Of a stretch of 64,000 nucleotides of DNA, positions 24,210-31,999 are shown one piece after another (the first letter of the stretch is position 1; each line of letters opens with the position of its first letter). A program made the translations under genes and the position numbers. The stretch is from Candidatus Zixiibacteriota bacterium (GTDB lineage: Bacteria; Zixibacteria; MSB-5A5; GN15; FEB-12). A model generated the notes under the pieces. It saw only the letters and a program-made list of their open reading frames with translations, was not told the origin of the DNA and did not search any database. Location of the stretch: positions 293,260 to 357,259 of the forward strand of contig JBFLZR010000003.1 in NCBI GenBank assembly GCA_040756055.1, written 5' to 3'.

Positions 24210-26798
24210 TTACATTATGATTACGAGCTTGCCGACCTGAGTCTCGCGGCCGGGTGACTCCACTGTCCAGTAATAGAGTCCCGAGGCGACCATTTGCGTG
24301 TTGCGGGTAATAAGGTTCCAGGTCTCATGAGATGCGGTGGGGTCGTAAGGATTGACATCATGCTCCAGCTCTCGGACAAGGTCGCCATCAAGGGAATAAA
24401 TCTTTATCGTGCACCTTGCAGGTAAGTTCGCAAAGTGTATAGCTCGCACCCGGTCGTCAGGCCGGTCCGTCTGCGTGCGGCCTTCGAATCCGAGGTCTCG
24501 GTAGTCCGCATCGCTGCGATAGGGATTGGGGTATACATATACCTTCAGGTTTTTTTGCTCGGCTTCCAAGGCTGTGACGTCGGGATAAGCCACCTGAGCG
24601 CCGATGGTCACGGAGCTTTCCAGCGATTCCAATTCGGCCTCCGGCGAACCGAAGTCGAACGCGGTGACATTGACATAGTACGGAACGGTTGGAAGGAGAT
24701 TCTCAATGAATACTTCGTATTCGAAATATTTCAGGTAGCCATCAGCGGTTACCTCATCCGCACGAGCTGAGTCGGGGTTCAGGCTCGAGGGATAGGGCTG
24801 ATCCGGGTAAATCTTGCGAATCGGTGATGATTCACCGAAGACCGCGCAATTGAAGTCCTGAGCTTCAAAGATGAACAATGAATCGGGAAACAGCGGATGA
24901 CGGTACGGATTCACACGGGTGTAAGATGTCGGCTCGAAGGTACTGTCGTCGCAGGAGAGAGCGTAAAGGCAGCGCAGCGAATCCAAGGAGAACGGTATGT
25001 CGAACAACTCATAAGTTTCGCCGGTCCAAACCAGTTTATTATAGTCCTGTCGATCATAGGAACCGATCAGGCTGTAACTGGTCTGCCTGTCATCGCGGGA
25101 GATATAGACGCGATATCCCTCGAAGTCACAGACGCCCGAGAAGACGTCTTTGGATGTTTCCGAGCGCTGTCCGTTTATTCGCACGCGTATGGCGCCGGTG
25201 GTAGGTTCCAGCCAGAAGAGCGGTGGCGGCGGGGGCGAGGCGCCGCGAAAGTCAGGTACGCCGTCGCCCTCATACCAGATCATCTCGCATACATTAGGGT
25301 CCCATTCTTGCGTGGTGAGTGTATCCAGTATGTCTTCGAGACTTATTGCCACTGAATCGGAGCAGCACAGGCGCACTTTGCCGGCGTAGCCATCGCCATC
25401 GGTGTCGATTCCAGGGTTGTCATAAATGCGTCCGGCCCAGGCGGCGTTAAGGCCGAGGTCGGAAAAGCCGATGTTGTCGTAATACCGATCCGGGCTGAGA
25501 GGAAGGTTGTCGATGTTTGCCGGGTCGGTGTGGAAATTCTCTCCGGCAATATAGGCGAATGAGATCGGCAGGCGCTCGCCCGGCTCAATATCGAATGGCC
25601 CAAAGGATAGAAGGTACCTGGTATCGAAACCATCGGCGACATTGTAGGCCAGTGACTGAACCGGATAGAGCCATAGTGGGTCCGTAGCGCCGATAGTGGC
25701 GGTGTGGACCTGGTCGTAGTCGAATTCCATGTTGCGCATTATATAATATTTATTGCGATCACCTTCGGGAGTGCCCAACCCCCCGGTGCCAAAATCGCGA
25801 AATTCTTCCGGCCAGCGGCCGACTTCGCTTCGCTCCCTCGGACCGAAATCCAACGGAGCGGAGGTGTTGCTTACCCACCAGTTAAACGAGACATCGAGGC
25901 TGTCGGCAGGTGTGCGTATAATGCGCGTTCCGGTGACATTGGGAACGGACTCTTCTCCGAAGACACCGCCGACGGGGTCGCCGTCGTTATCCGCTATCCA
26001 GGCTATGTTTACCGTGTCCCAGAAAAGGCAGCCACCATAGTAACGCGGTGAGGCTTCAATAAAGCCACAGATATCGTCCGCATAGCCCCCTCCCGTAGAA
26101 CTCTGGCCGAAATAAACATCGGCATCGACATATATTCCCATATAGACATTGCGGAGTTGCGACTCGCCAATGTTGCGGACCGTATAGTCGAAAAGAACGA
26201 AATCCTCAGCGTACGAATACGACCAGGCATAAGAACGCTGGCTGACTTCTATGTTCAAAGGGATGTGTGTCCGACCGTCCAGATCGTTACCGGTGCCGGC
26301 CACGACCGTATCGGTGTACATCATGATATAGTCTTCCTCCGACACGGCGCCTTGTCTCTGGCTGGCATCGAGTGAGCTAATGGATCGCTTGATGATGTCA
26401 CCGAAAGGCGACGGGTCGGGAGAGAACTCGCGAACCCACGACCATCCCGTCGCAGCAGTCGAGACCAAGGTGTCACGACCGACGACAGCTCCGATCCAGA
26501 AGGATCCGGCATACAGATATCTGGTGTTGGAGCCTTTGGGATATTCGCAGTCCAGGAGCTGCTCGCCGGTGATTACGTCGATCGAGGATACCGAGAAGCC
26601 CGTGCCAAACGTGCCGTTGTTGTTGATGGCTAGTACCATTCGTCCGACGTGGTGCCCGACGGCCCCGTAGGCCGGAGTGGACGCCGAAAGGGTGAGGTCG
26701 TTGGCCTTGGCGTGTTCGTCGTACAAGGCCCTGCCCGAAACCGAGCCGGTGAATATCAGAAGTGTCAAGGCTAGCGTGCAGGATCGTCTGGCTGTCAT
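24210..26798 (-). CDS. Large secreted array protein 5 (T9SS-like C-terminal tail), subfamily B
   Basis: This 862-residue protein is the first array gene in transcription order and the closest relative of gene 4. It has a signal peptide (MTARRSCTLALTLLIFTGSVSG), INNNGTFGTGFSVSS, FWIGAVVGRDT, YAWSYSYAEDFVLFDYTVRN, DTDGDGYAGK with a Cys pair (LCC), GDGVPDFRGASPPPPP, DFEGYRVYISRDDR and YVYPNPYR. The tail ends GLYYWTVES...QVGKLVIIM. Between the Cys pair and the next conserved Cys it carries about 15 extra residues (around ISLEDILDTLTTQEW) not found in the others. GGGGGG precedes ATG 26798. It is set apart from the four-gene group by 484 bp and may have its own promoter. Function unknown. Confidence 0.8.
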   Translation of the reverse strand: MTARRSCTLALTLLIFTGSVSGRALYDEHAKANDLTLSASTPAYGAVGHHVGRMVLAINNNGTFGTGFSVSSIDVITGEQLLDCEYPKGSNTRYLYAGSFWIGAVVGRDTLVSTAATGWSWVREFSPDPSPFGDIIKRSISSLDASQRQGAVSEEDYIMMYTDTVVAGTGNDLDGRTHIPLNIEVSQRSYAWSYSYAEDFVLFDYTVRNIGESQLRNVYMGIYVDADVYFGQSSTGGGYADDICGFIEASPRYYGGCLFWDTVNIAWIADNDGDPVGGVFGEESVPNVTGTRIIRTPADSLDVSFNWWVSNTSAPLDFGPRERSEVGRWPEEFRDFGTGGLGTPEGDRNKYYIMRNMEFDYDQVHTATIGATDPLWLYPVQSLAYNVADGFDTRYLLSFGPFDIEPGERLPISFAYIAGENFHTDPANIDNLPLSPDRYYDNIGFSDLGLNAAWAGRIYDNPGIDTDGDGYAGKVRLCCSDSVAISLEDILDTLTTQEWDPNVCEMIWYEGDGVPDFRGASPPPPPLFWLEPTTGAIRVRINGQRSETSKDVFSGVCDFEGYRVYISRDDRQTSYSLIGSYDRQDYNKLVWTGETYELFDIPFSLDSLRCLYALSCDDSTFEPTSYTRVNPYRHPLFPDSLFIFEAQDFNCAVFGESSPIRKIYPDQPYPSSLNPDSARADEVTADGYLKYFEYEVFIENLLPTVPYYVNVTAFDFGSPEAELESLESSVTIGAQVAYPDVTALEAEQKNLKVYVYPNPYRSDADYRDLGFEGRTQTDRPDDRVRAIHFANLPARCTIKIYSLDGDLVRELEHDVNPYDPTASHETWNLITRNTQMVASGLYYWTVESPGRETQVGKLVIIM

Positions 26799-27185
26799 TG
26801 CTCATCCCCCCGAGTCGAGTTGTTTTTCCAAGAGACGTTCATGGATGTGCAGGTGTTTTATAGTTTCTTCGCCTACTATTTTTTGAAAACGTCAAATATA
26901 GCTGGCAGGGCAGTCCGGTGCAATGGTTTTCTGCTTTGGGCTGCCTTGCGGATTGTTGAAAGTTAAGCCGGCCGTATGATTGTCAATTCTGTCATTGTGG
27001 TGGTCCGCCTCTGAGGGCGTGCTGATAAAGTCCTCGTGCCTGGTTGCGGCAGGTCCTGTAAATCCGCTTAGCAGATGTATGTGATCTGACGCTTGTGCAG
27101 CTCTTGGACTAAGGTGTCAGGTCATAATTTCTGCAAGCAGAAATTATGACCTGACACGACAGCGGAGAGGCGTTTCAACGGGCAC
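26799..27185. other. 387-bp intergenic region with a long perfect palindrome
   Basis: This lies between the start of array gene 5 and the stop of the S8 protease gene. I see no gene. Its main content is the 44-bp inverted repeat at 27114-27157. The remainder should include the upstream region of array gene 5, but no clear promoter could be picked. Confidence 0.55.
27114..27157. repeat. Perfect 21-bp inverted repeat with 2-base centre (REP/MITE-like)
   Basis: The left arm 27114-27134 begins GTGTCAGGTC and ends TTTCTGC. The right arm 27137-27157 is its exact reverse complement, with AA between. There is no U-tract on either side, so it is a poor intrinsic terminator, although it lies just past the S8 protease stop. 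The outer GTGTCAGGTC motif resembles ends I recall from REP-like hairpins mobilised by IS200-type (RAYT) transposases. That link is from memory and unverified. Confidence 0.8.
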
Positions 27186-29564
27186 CTAAGGGCAGACTTC
27201 CGGGGCCGGTCCCGCCTTCCATATGTAATTGACCAGATATGTAAGATCGAGCGGATCAATTTCCCCGTCGCCGTTGTTATCACATTCCTCGGGACACGGA
27301 ACGTCCGGGCCGCCCTTCCACATCCAGTTTACGAAATACGTCACGTCCAGCGGATCCAGAACACCGTTGTGGTCGATGTCGCCGCGTAGCTGGCAGCACG
27401 TCAATACGACCGATATTTCGCCGCTTTCGGTGGGTACCGTATAGTCCAGAATATCGGACTGATACTCCGGCAGATAGGCTTCATAGCCACCGAGTCGCAC
27501 TGTGGCCGTTTGGCCTTCCACGGCGGCCGCGGGGATGGTCCAGTACAATTTCAGGATGTCTCCCGTACCCGGGGCCAGATCCGGGGATGTCCCTACGTTG
27601 GAGGCAATGAGCCTGAGCGTGAAACGCTTGCCGAACCATACGTCATAGTGCAGATAATCCTGCTGTTCAAAATATTCCGTGCGACAACCGACAGTGGAGA
27701 AGGAGTCGAAAGTAACGGCCAGATCTCCGGGGAACTCCACCGGAATCTTGAAGTAATGAACGGGTACGGTGTTGTTGGCGGTGATGACGATCTCCACCTG
27801 CTCACCGGGCGCCGCGCCGTCTGTGCCTGCTTTCATGGTGTCGGCCAGGACGATCATATAATCCAGCTTGGTCATGGTGTGCGGCTCGCCGCCCGACATG
27901 ACCTCGAGCGTGACATCAAAAATGCCAGCGGTGTTATAGGTGTGGGCTGGATTTTGTACTGCGGCGGTGCCACCATCGCCGAAGTTCCATGACCAACTAT
28001 CAACCGCAAGTCCCGAGGAGCCGAAAAAGTCGACACCAAGGGGAGCCCAGCCGCTGGTCACGCTGGAGGTAAAAGACACGCCGAAGACCGCATCACTTGA
28101 TCCCCTTAGATCCGGAAGCGGTCCGATGTTTTTAGAACTTAAAGCCTGCGGGGTGGAGTACGATGTCAGGAGGGCACGCATTCCGTTGTGATCGAGAGTC
28201 GTTGTGTGAGCCGCCTTGTTTATTCCCTGCAGCACGGCGCATGCGCCCACGATTATGGGCGACGCGCTGGAGGTGCCGGCGAACTCGGCGGTATAGTAGT
28301 CATCCGGTGTGGTTCCGTACAGGTCACCGTAGCCGAGGGTGAATACGTTCCAGGTTCCGAACGCGTGTACATCGAGACGTATTCCATAGTTCGTGAAAGA
28401 CGCCGGCACGTGGTTTTCATCGGAGGCGGCTACCATAATGGCGCCGGAAAACCGATAGTCGGGATAAAAAAGGCTGTCGTAGATTGAAGTGTCGTCATAG
28501 TTTTCCGCTCCGTTTCCTCCGGCTTCGACAACTATCCGGCCGAGAGCGGACGCGGTCAGGATGGCGTCGAAATTCTCCTGCCAGTATTCCATTGCAACAT
28601 ACCCGCGCTGGTCGGAACGAACCTGGAAATCATAGTGTGGCCCGGGGGCGTGCAGCTCGATGAGAATAATGTCGCCTTCCACACAATTGGCCGTAGCTGT
28701 GGTTATCGCGTTGGCTGTGGTCATTGAGCCAATGGAAACAGTGCCGAGGTCAACATTGTAGGCTATGCCGGTCATGCCAAAATCGTTTGAGTCGGAGGCG
28801 ATTTCTCCCAGAACGGCCGTGCCGTGGTTCCACCATCCTGGGTCATCTATTAAGGCACCCGCGATATGAAAGTCATCCGTTCCGCCGTGCAAATCCTCAT
28901 GCGTCTGAATCCAGTTTCCCTCGATGTCGATGACTTTGACATTCTCGCCATGACCGCCGGGAAGTCCCCACCCATAGTAGGCATCGATACCGGTAGGAGC
29001 CGCCTGCAGATAATACTGTCCCGATTCCCAGGCCGGAGTCAAAGACGATGTTACCTCTATGCTGGCGACCTCCGGTCTGGGTGCAAAATAGGCTACTTCA
29101 ACAATGTCCAAGCCGCGAATCTGTTTAAGCAATGCCAGGCGTTCCTGAGGCGATGCCGATGCCGGGATATCAATTTCATAATACAGCGTCAGGTCAGGAA
29201 GGCTGATTCCGGCCCGGCGAGAACCTTCTTGGCGCATCCTGTCAAGAGCAGACTTGTCCATCTGGAAGCGTGGCGACACGCCGGCAGCGCGGTCGGATGA
29301 GGCCAGTAACGCGTTCAAGCTGTTCCAAGCCGTGCCGGTTCGGTCGAAGCGTCCTTGGTTTAAGACCGGCTGGCCAAGTCCCTCTCGGATTTTGAAAACG
29401 ATTTTGTCGCTTTCCGCGTCGAAAACATCGGACTGATCCGTCGGCAGAGCGACAACGCGTCTTTTGAGCGAATTGTCCTTTGCGTGAAGGCTTGCGGCAG
29501 TCAAAAATAGAGCAAACAACAATAACAGTGAGGTACTCAGTCGGTGAAATTGCTGTGGCTTCAT
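27186..29564 (-). CDS. Secreted subtilisin-like S8 protease with PKD, cohesin-like and dockerin-like modules
   Basis: This 792-residue secreted protease has a signal peptide at 1-28 and a propeptide-like region to about 175. In its subtilisin domain Asp213 (VIDIEGNW), His247 (NHGTAVLGE), oxyanion Asn351 (GGNGAEN) and Ser432 (FAGTSSASP) form the catalytic set. A PKD domain follows (about 495-575, WNFGDGG). Residues about 577-712 form a beta-rich module resembling a cohesin domain (PGEQVEIVITANN ... VHYFKIPVEFPGDL). The C-terminal 70 residues are a dockerin-like pair of Ca-binding repeats (GDIDHNGVLDPLDVTYFVN and NGDGEIDPLDLTYLVN) with a preceding Cys-Cys. AAAGG precedes ATG 29564. It should be active outside the cell or on its surface. 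The cohesin reading is tentative. Confidence 0.88.
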   Translation of the reverse strand: MKPQQFHRLSTSLLLLFALFLTAASLHAKDNSLKRRVVALPTDQSDVFDAESDKIVFKIREGLGQPVLNQGRFDRTGTAWNSLNALLASSDRAAGVSPRFQMDKSALDRMRQEGSRRAGISLPDLTLYYEIDIPASASPQERLALLKQIRGLDIVEVAYFAPRPEVASIEVTSSLTPAWESGQYYLQAAPTGIDAYYGWGLPGGHGENVKVIDIEGNWIQTHEDLHGGTDDFHIAGALIDDPGWWNHGTAVLGEIASDSNDFGMTGIAYNVDLGTVSIGSMTTANAITTATANCVEGDIILIELHAPGPHYDFQVRSDQRGYVAMEYWQENFDAILTASALGRIVVEAGGNGAENYDDTSIYDSLFYPDYRFSGAIMVAASDENHVPASFTNYGIRLDVHAFGTWNVFTLGYGDLYGTTPDDYYTAEFAGTSSASPIIVGACAVLQGINKAAHTTTLDHNGMRALLTSYSTPQALSSKNIGPLPDLRGSSDAVFGVSFTSSVTSGWAPLGVDFFGSSGLAVDSWSWNFGDGGTAAVQNPAHTYNTAGIFDVTLEVMSGGEPHTMTKLDYMIVLADTMKAGTDGAAPGEQVEIVITANNTVPVHYFKIPVEFPGDLAVTFDSFSTVGCRTEYFEQQDYLHYDVWFGKRFTLRLIASNVGTSPDLAPGTGDILKLYWTIPAAAVEGQTATVRLGGYEAYLPEYQSDILDYTVPTESGEISVVLTCCQLRGDIDHNGVLDPLDVTYFVNWMWKGGPDVPCPEECDNNGDGEIDPLDLTYLVNYIWKAGPAPEVCP

Positions 29565-29784
29565 ATCGAGACCTTTTTATTGAAGAGTTATGTTCGTCGT
29601 ATTCAGATGTACCCAAACAAGATAAAATAAAACTTCGTTTTAGCAACCATAAATTGCGGCGGCGTCAGGTGTGTCTTGTAAGCTATGACAAAATAAGCAG
29701 TTATGTAGTTAGGGGGATAGGGAGAGGGTTCGATGAAACAGGCAAATATCGGTCATAATAGGCGATGAATAGAAAAGATTGTTT

Positions 29785-29821
29785 CTCTAAATAAAAGAGC
29801 CGGCTCGTTGAGCCGGCTCTT
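29785..29821 (-). terminator. Strong intrinsic terminator of the M16 peptidase operon
   Basis: A 12-bp perfect stem (29795-29806 with 29810-29821) and 3-base loop are followed on the minus strand by TTATTT. It lies about 20 bp past the stop of the M16 fusion gene. Confidence 0.85.
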
Positions 29822-29840
29822 ATCTGTTGGAAGAACAAAT

Positions 29841-31982
29841 CTATGGTGTGGGCCGGGCAAACAAATCAGAGTTCAACTGAGGATTCACCAGGAATTCCGA
29901 AACAACCGTAGAGCCGAAATCCTGTCCGTTGAACGTGCGCTTCAGTTTCATCGGAACTTTTATACCGTCGACTTCGGTCCACTCGTAGTATGTTTCTTCC
30001 ACCAATCCCGGTCCAAAGGGAGTGGGGCCGTAGTATGCCTTGCAGACCAACTGGCCGTCTTTGCCAATCCCCAGACGACACAACTGGTCGCCGTCTTCAT
30101 CGCTGATGGCGACATATTCGATATACACGTCATCAATCGAAATGTCGGGACCGTCGTAAACCGCCTCATAATAAGGATGGTCGGCTTGGCTGAAGATATA
30201 GATGAAATCGCGTTTTTGTTCCTTGCGATTATCCGCAATATCCTCTTCGGTCATAGGCACGACTTCACCGGTTTCGCCCGTTTTCCAGCCCTCGGTCCCG
30301 TTGCGTATGTCGTAGAACGGCTGTCCCATCATGTATATGACGCTCCGAGACTGCTGTGGATAGACGTTGGCGGTTTCGTATTGCAGGGCGATCTCACCCT
30401 GCGGCGAACTGACGGTAATGGTGGCGTTGATTGAGGTTGACTGGACTTTCTTGAAGTTCGCCAGACCTCCGGCAGTTTCAATTGCCTTCATGAGAAGAGC
30501 GGTTCCCTTGTCGAGATTTTCATCGTTTTTTAGGACTTCCTTTTTGACCTCGCCGGATGGGATGGTTATATCGATGGTATCGACCGGGCCAAGGCCGAGG
30601 TTTTCCAGCGGTTCATCGAACTGGGCGGCGTTGCCGACAACGAGGACGATCATTTCATCGGGGCGGATATTGGTTTTAGCGGCGGCTTGCACGGCCTCGG
30701 GTGTAACACTTTCGACTTTCATTTTTTCCTGTTGGAGAAAATCTTCAGGCAGGCCGTAGAAGTCGTAGGTCATCATCCGGTCGAGCACCTCGCGACGGCT
30801 GTCGAAATTGAAAACGAACGAATTCAAATATCCGTCTTTGCCTTTTTTCATTTCAGGTTCGGTCGGCGGATCCGTTAACATAGATTTGATCTGAGTGAGC
30901 ATTTCCCGTGTAGCCTGAAGGGCGCTCTGGGGTTTGGTGGCGGCCATCGCGAAGAAATATCCGGGATAGCCGAAGTTCGATATGTAGCGACCGCCGGTCG
31001 AATAGGCCAGCCCCAGTTTTGTGCGTACGGCATCGGTCAGGCGGCTTCCGAAGCCTTCGCCCAGGATGCTGCTCATGACGATCCGGTCGGCGTAGTCGGG
31101 GTCGGTGGCCAGCCCGCCGATATGCCCGATTCTGATATATGCCTGCTCGACATCCGTCTTTTCCGCGTAGAAGACCTTACTGCGATATTCATAGTTCACT
31201 GCGGGCGGGGGAGGAACAGGCTCCGAGCCGCGTTGCCAGTCGCCAAAATACTTTTTTATCTGCTCAATCATTGTGTCGGCGTCTATGTCGCCCCAGACAG
31301 CGAGCTGAACGTTTTCCGGTTTGAAATAGCGATCATGAAAGGCGACGAGATCATCGCGCGTGATGGTGTTGATAGTGGCATATTCAGTGTGTCTGGCGTA
31401 AGGGGAATCGGCGCCGTAAATGAGTTTCAAGAATTCTCGTCGGGCTACCGTGCTTATTTCGTCGTTGCGGCGTGCGATCCCGGTGCGATGCTGCATTTTG
31501 GCCAGATCGATCTTATCCTCGTTAAAGACCGGTCGCCGCAAGATCTCAGCGAGGACTTCGAGGGCGAGGTCGGTGTATTCACTGAGAACATTTATCGATG
31601 CCCCAGCCGAGGTGACATCGATGCCGGTTTCCACTCTTCCGCCGATGCCTTCCAGCATTTCGTCGATTTGATCACCGGTCCACTTCGCTGTGCCGCCGGT
31701 TCGCATGACCATGCCGCAAATATTGGCCAGTCCCACTTTGTCAGCAGGTTCAAGATACTCTCCGCAGTTGATGCGGGCACTGACATTGAAAACCGGCAGA
31801 GACTTGTCTTGAAGCAGGTACAACTGCATGCCATTGTCCAAAGTCACTTTCTGTACTTCCGGCACGGTGAGCTGATTCAAGGGTGGATATTTCAGACCTT
31901 CCACGTTCTGGGCGCCAATCGGGCATCCGGCAAAAAGGGACAGAAGACCGACCGCCAGTAATGTGCTGTATATTGTTTTCAT
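29841..31982 (-). CDS. Inactive M16 peptidase homologue fused to a LolA-like C-terminal domain
   Basis: This 713-residue exported protein (N-terminal hydrophobic segment, FAGC at 17-20 as a possible lipobox) has M16 insulinase-like halves up to about residue 450. The zinc motif HxxEH of the family is absent. At the aligned position GLANICGMVM has Asn87, Gly90 and Met91 in place of His, Glu and His. It is therefore probably the non-catalytic partner of the active M16 protein encoded 17 bp upstream, as in two-subunit M16 peptidases. Residues about 460-713 are an extra beta-rich domain (GGLANFKKVQSTSINATITV, TYYEWTEVDGIKVPMKLKR, LFARPTP end) like LolA/outer-membrane lipoprotein-sorting domains. 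A terminator follows. The fusion suggests work on periplasmic or outer-membrane substrates. Confidence 0.85.
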   Translation of the reverse strand: MKTIYSTLLAVGLLSLFAGCPIGAQNVEGLKYPPLNQLTVPEVQKVTLDNGMQLYLLQDKSLPVFNVSARINCGEYLEPADKVGLANICGMVMRTGGTAKWTGDQIDEMLEGIGGRVETGIDVTSAGASINVLSEYTDLALEVLAEILRRPVFNEDKIDLAKMQHRTGIARRNDEISTVARREFLKLIYGADSPYARHTEYATINTITRDDLVAFHDRYFKPENVQLAVWGDIDADTMIEQIKKYFGDWQRGSEPVPPPPAVNYEYRSKVFYAEKTDVEQAYIRIGHIGGLATDPDYADRIVMSSILGEGFGSRLTDAVRTKLGLAYSTGGRYISNFGYPGYFFAMAATKPQSALQATREMLTQIKSMLTDPPTEPEMKKGKDGYLNSFVFNFDSRREVLDRMMTYDFYGLPEDFLQQEKMKVESVTPEAVQAAAKTNIRPDEMIVLVVGNAAQFDEPLENLGLGPVDTIDITIPSGEVKKEVLKNDENLDKGTALLMKAIETAGGLANFKKVQSTSINATITVSSPQGEIALQYETANVYPQQSRSVIYMMGQPFYDIRNGTEGWKTGETGEVVPMTEEDIADNRKEQKRDFIYIFSQADHPYYEAVYDGPDISIDDVYIEYVAISDEDGDQLCRLGIGKDGQLVCKAYYGPTPFGPGLVEETYYEWTEVDGIKVPMKLKRTFNGQDFGSTVVSEFLVNPQLNSDLFARPTP

Positions 31983-31999
31983 TTGATTTCAACTCCCGA

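Noticed and set aside
13350-26798. Claiming the five array proteins are proven T9SS cargo
   Set aside because: The tail resembles T9SS type A sorting domains, but no T9SS machinery gene is in the window and the match was made by eye.
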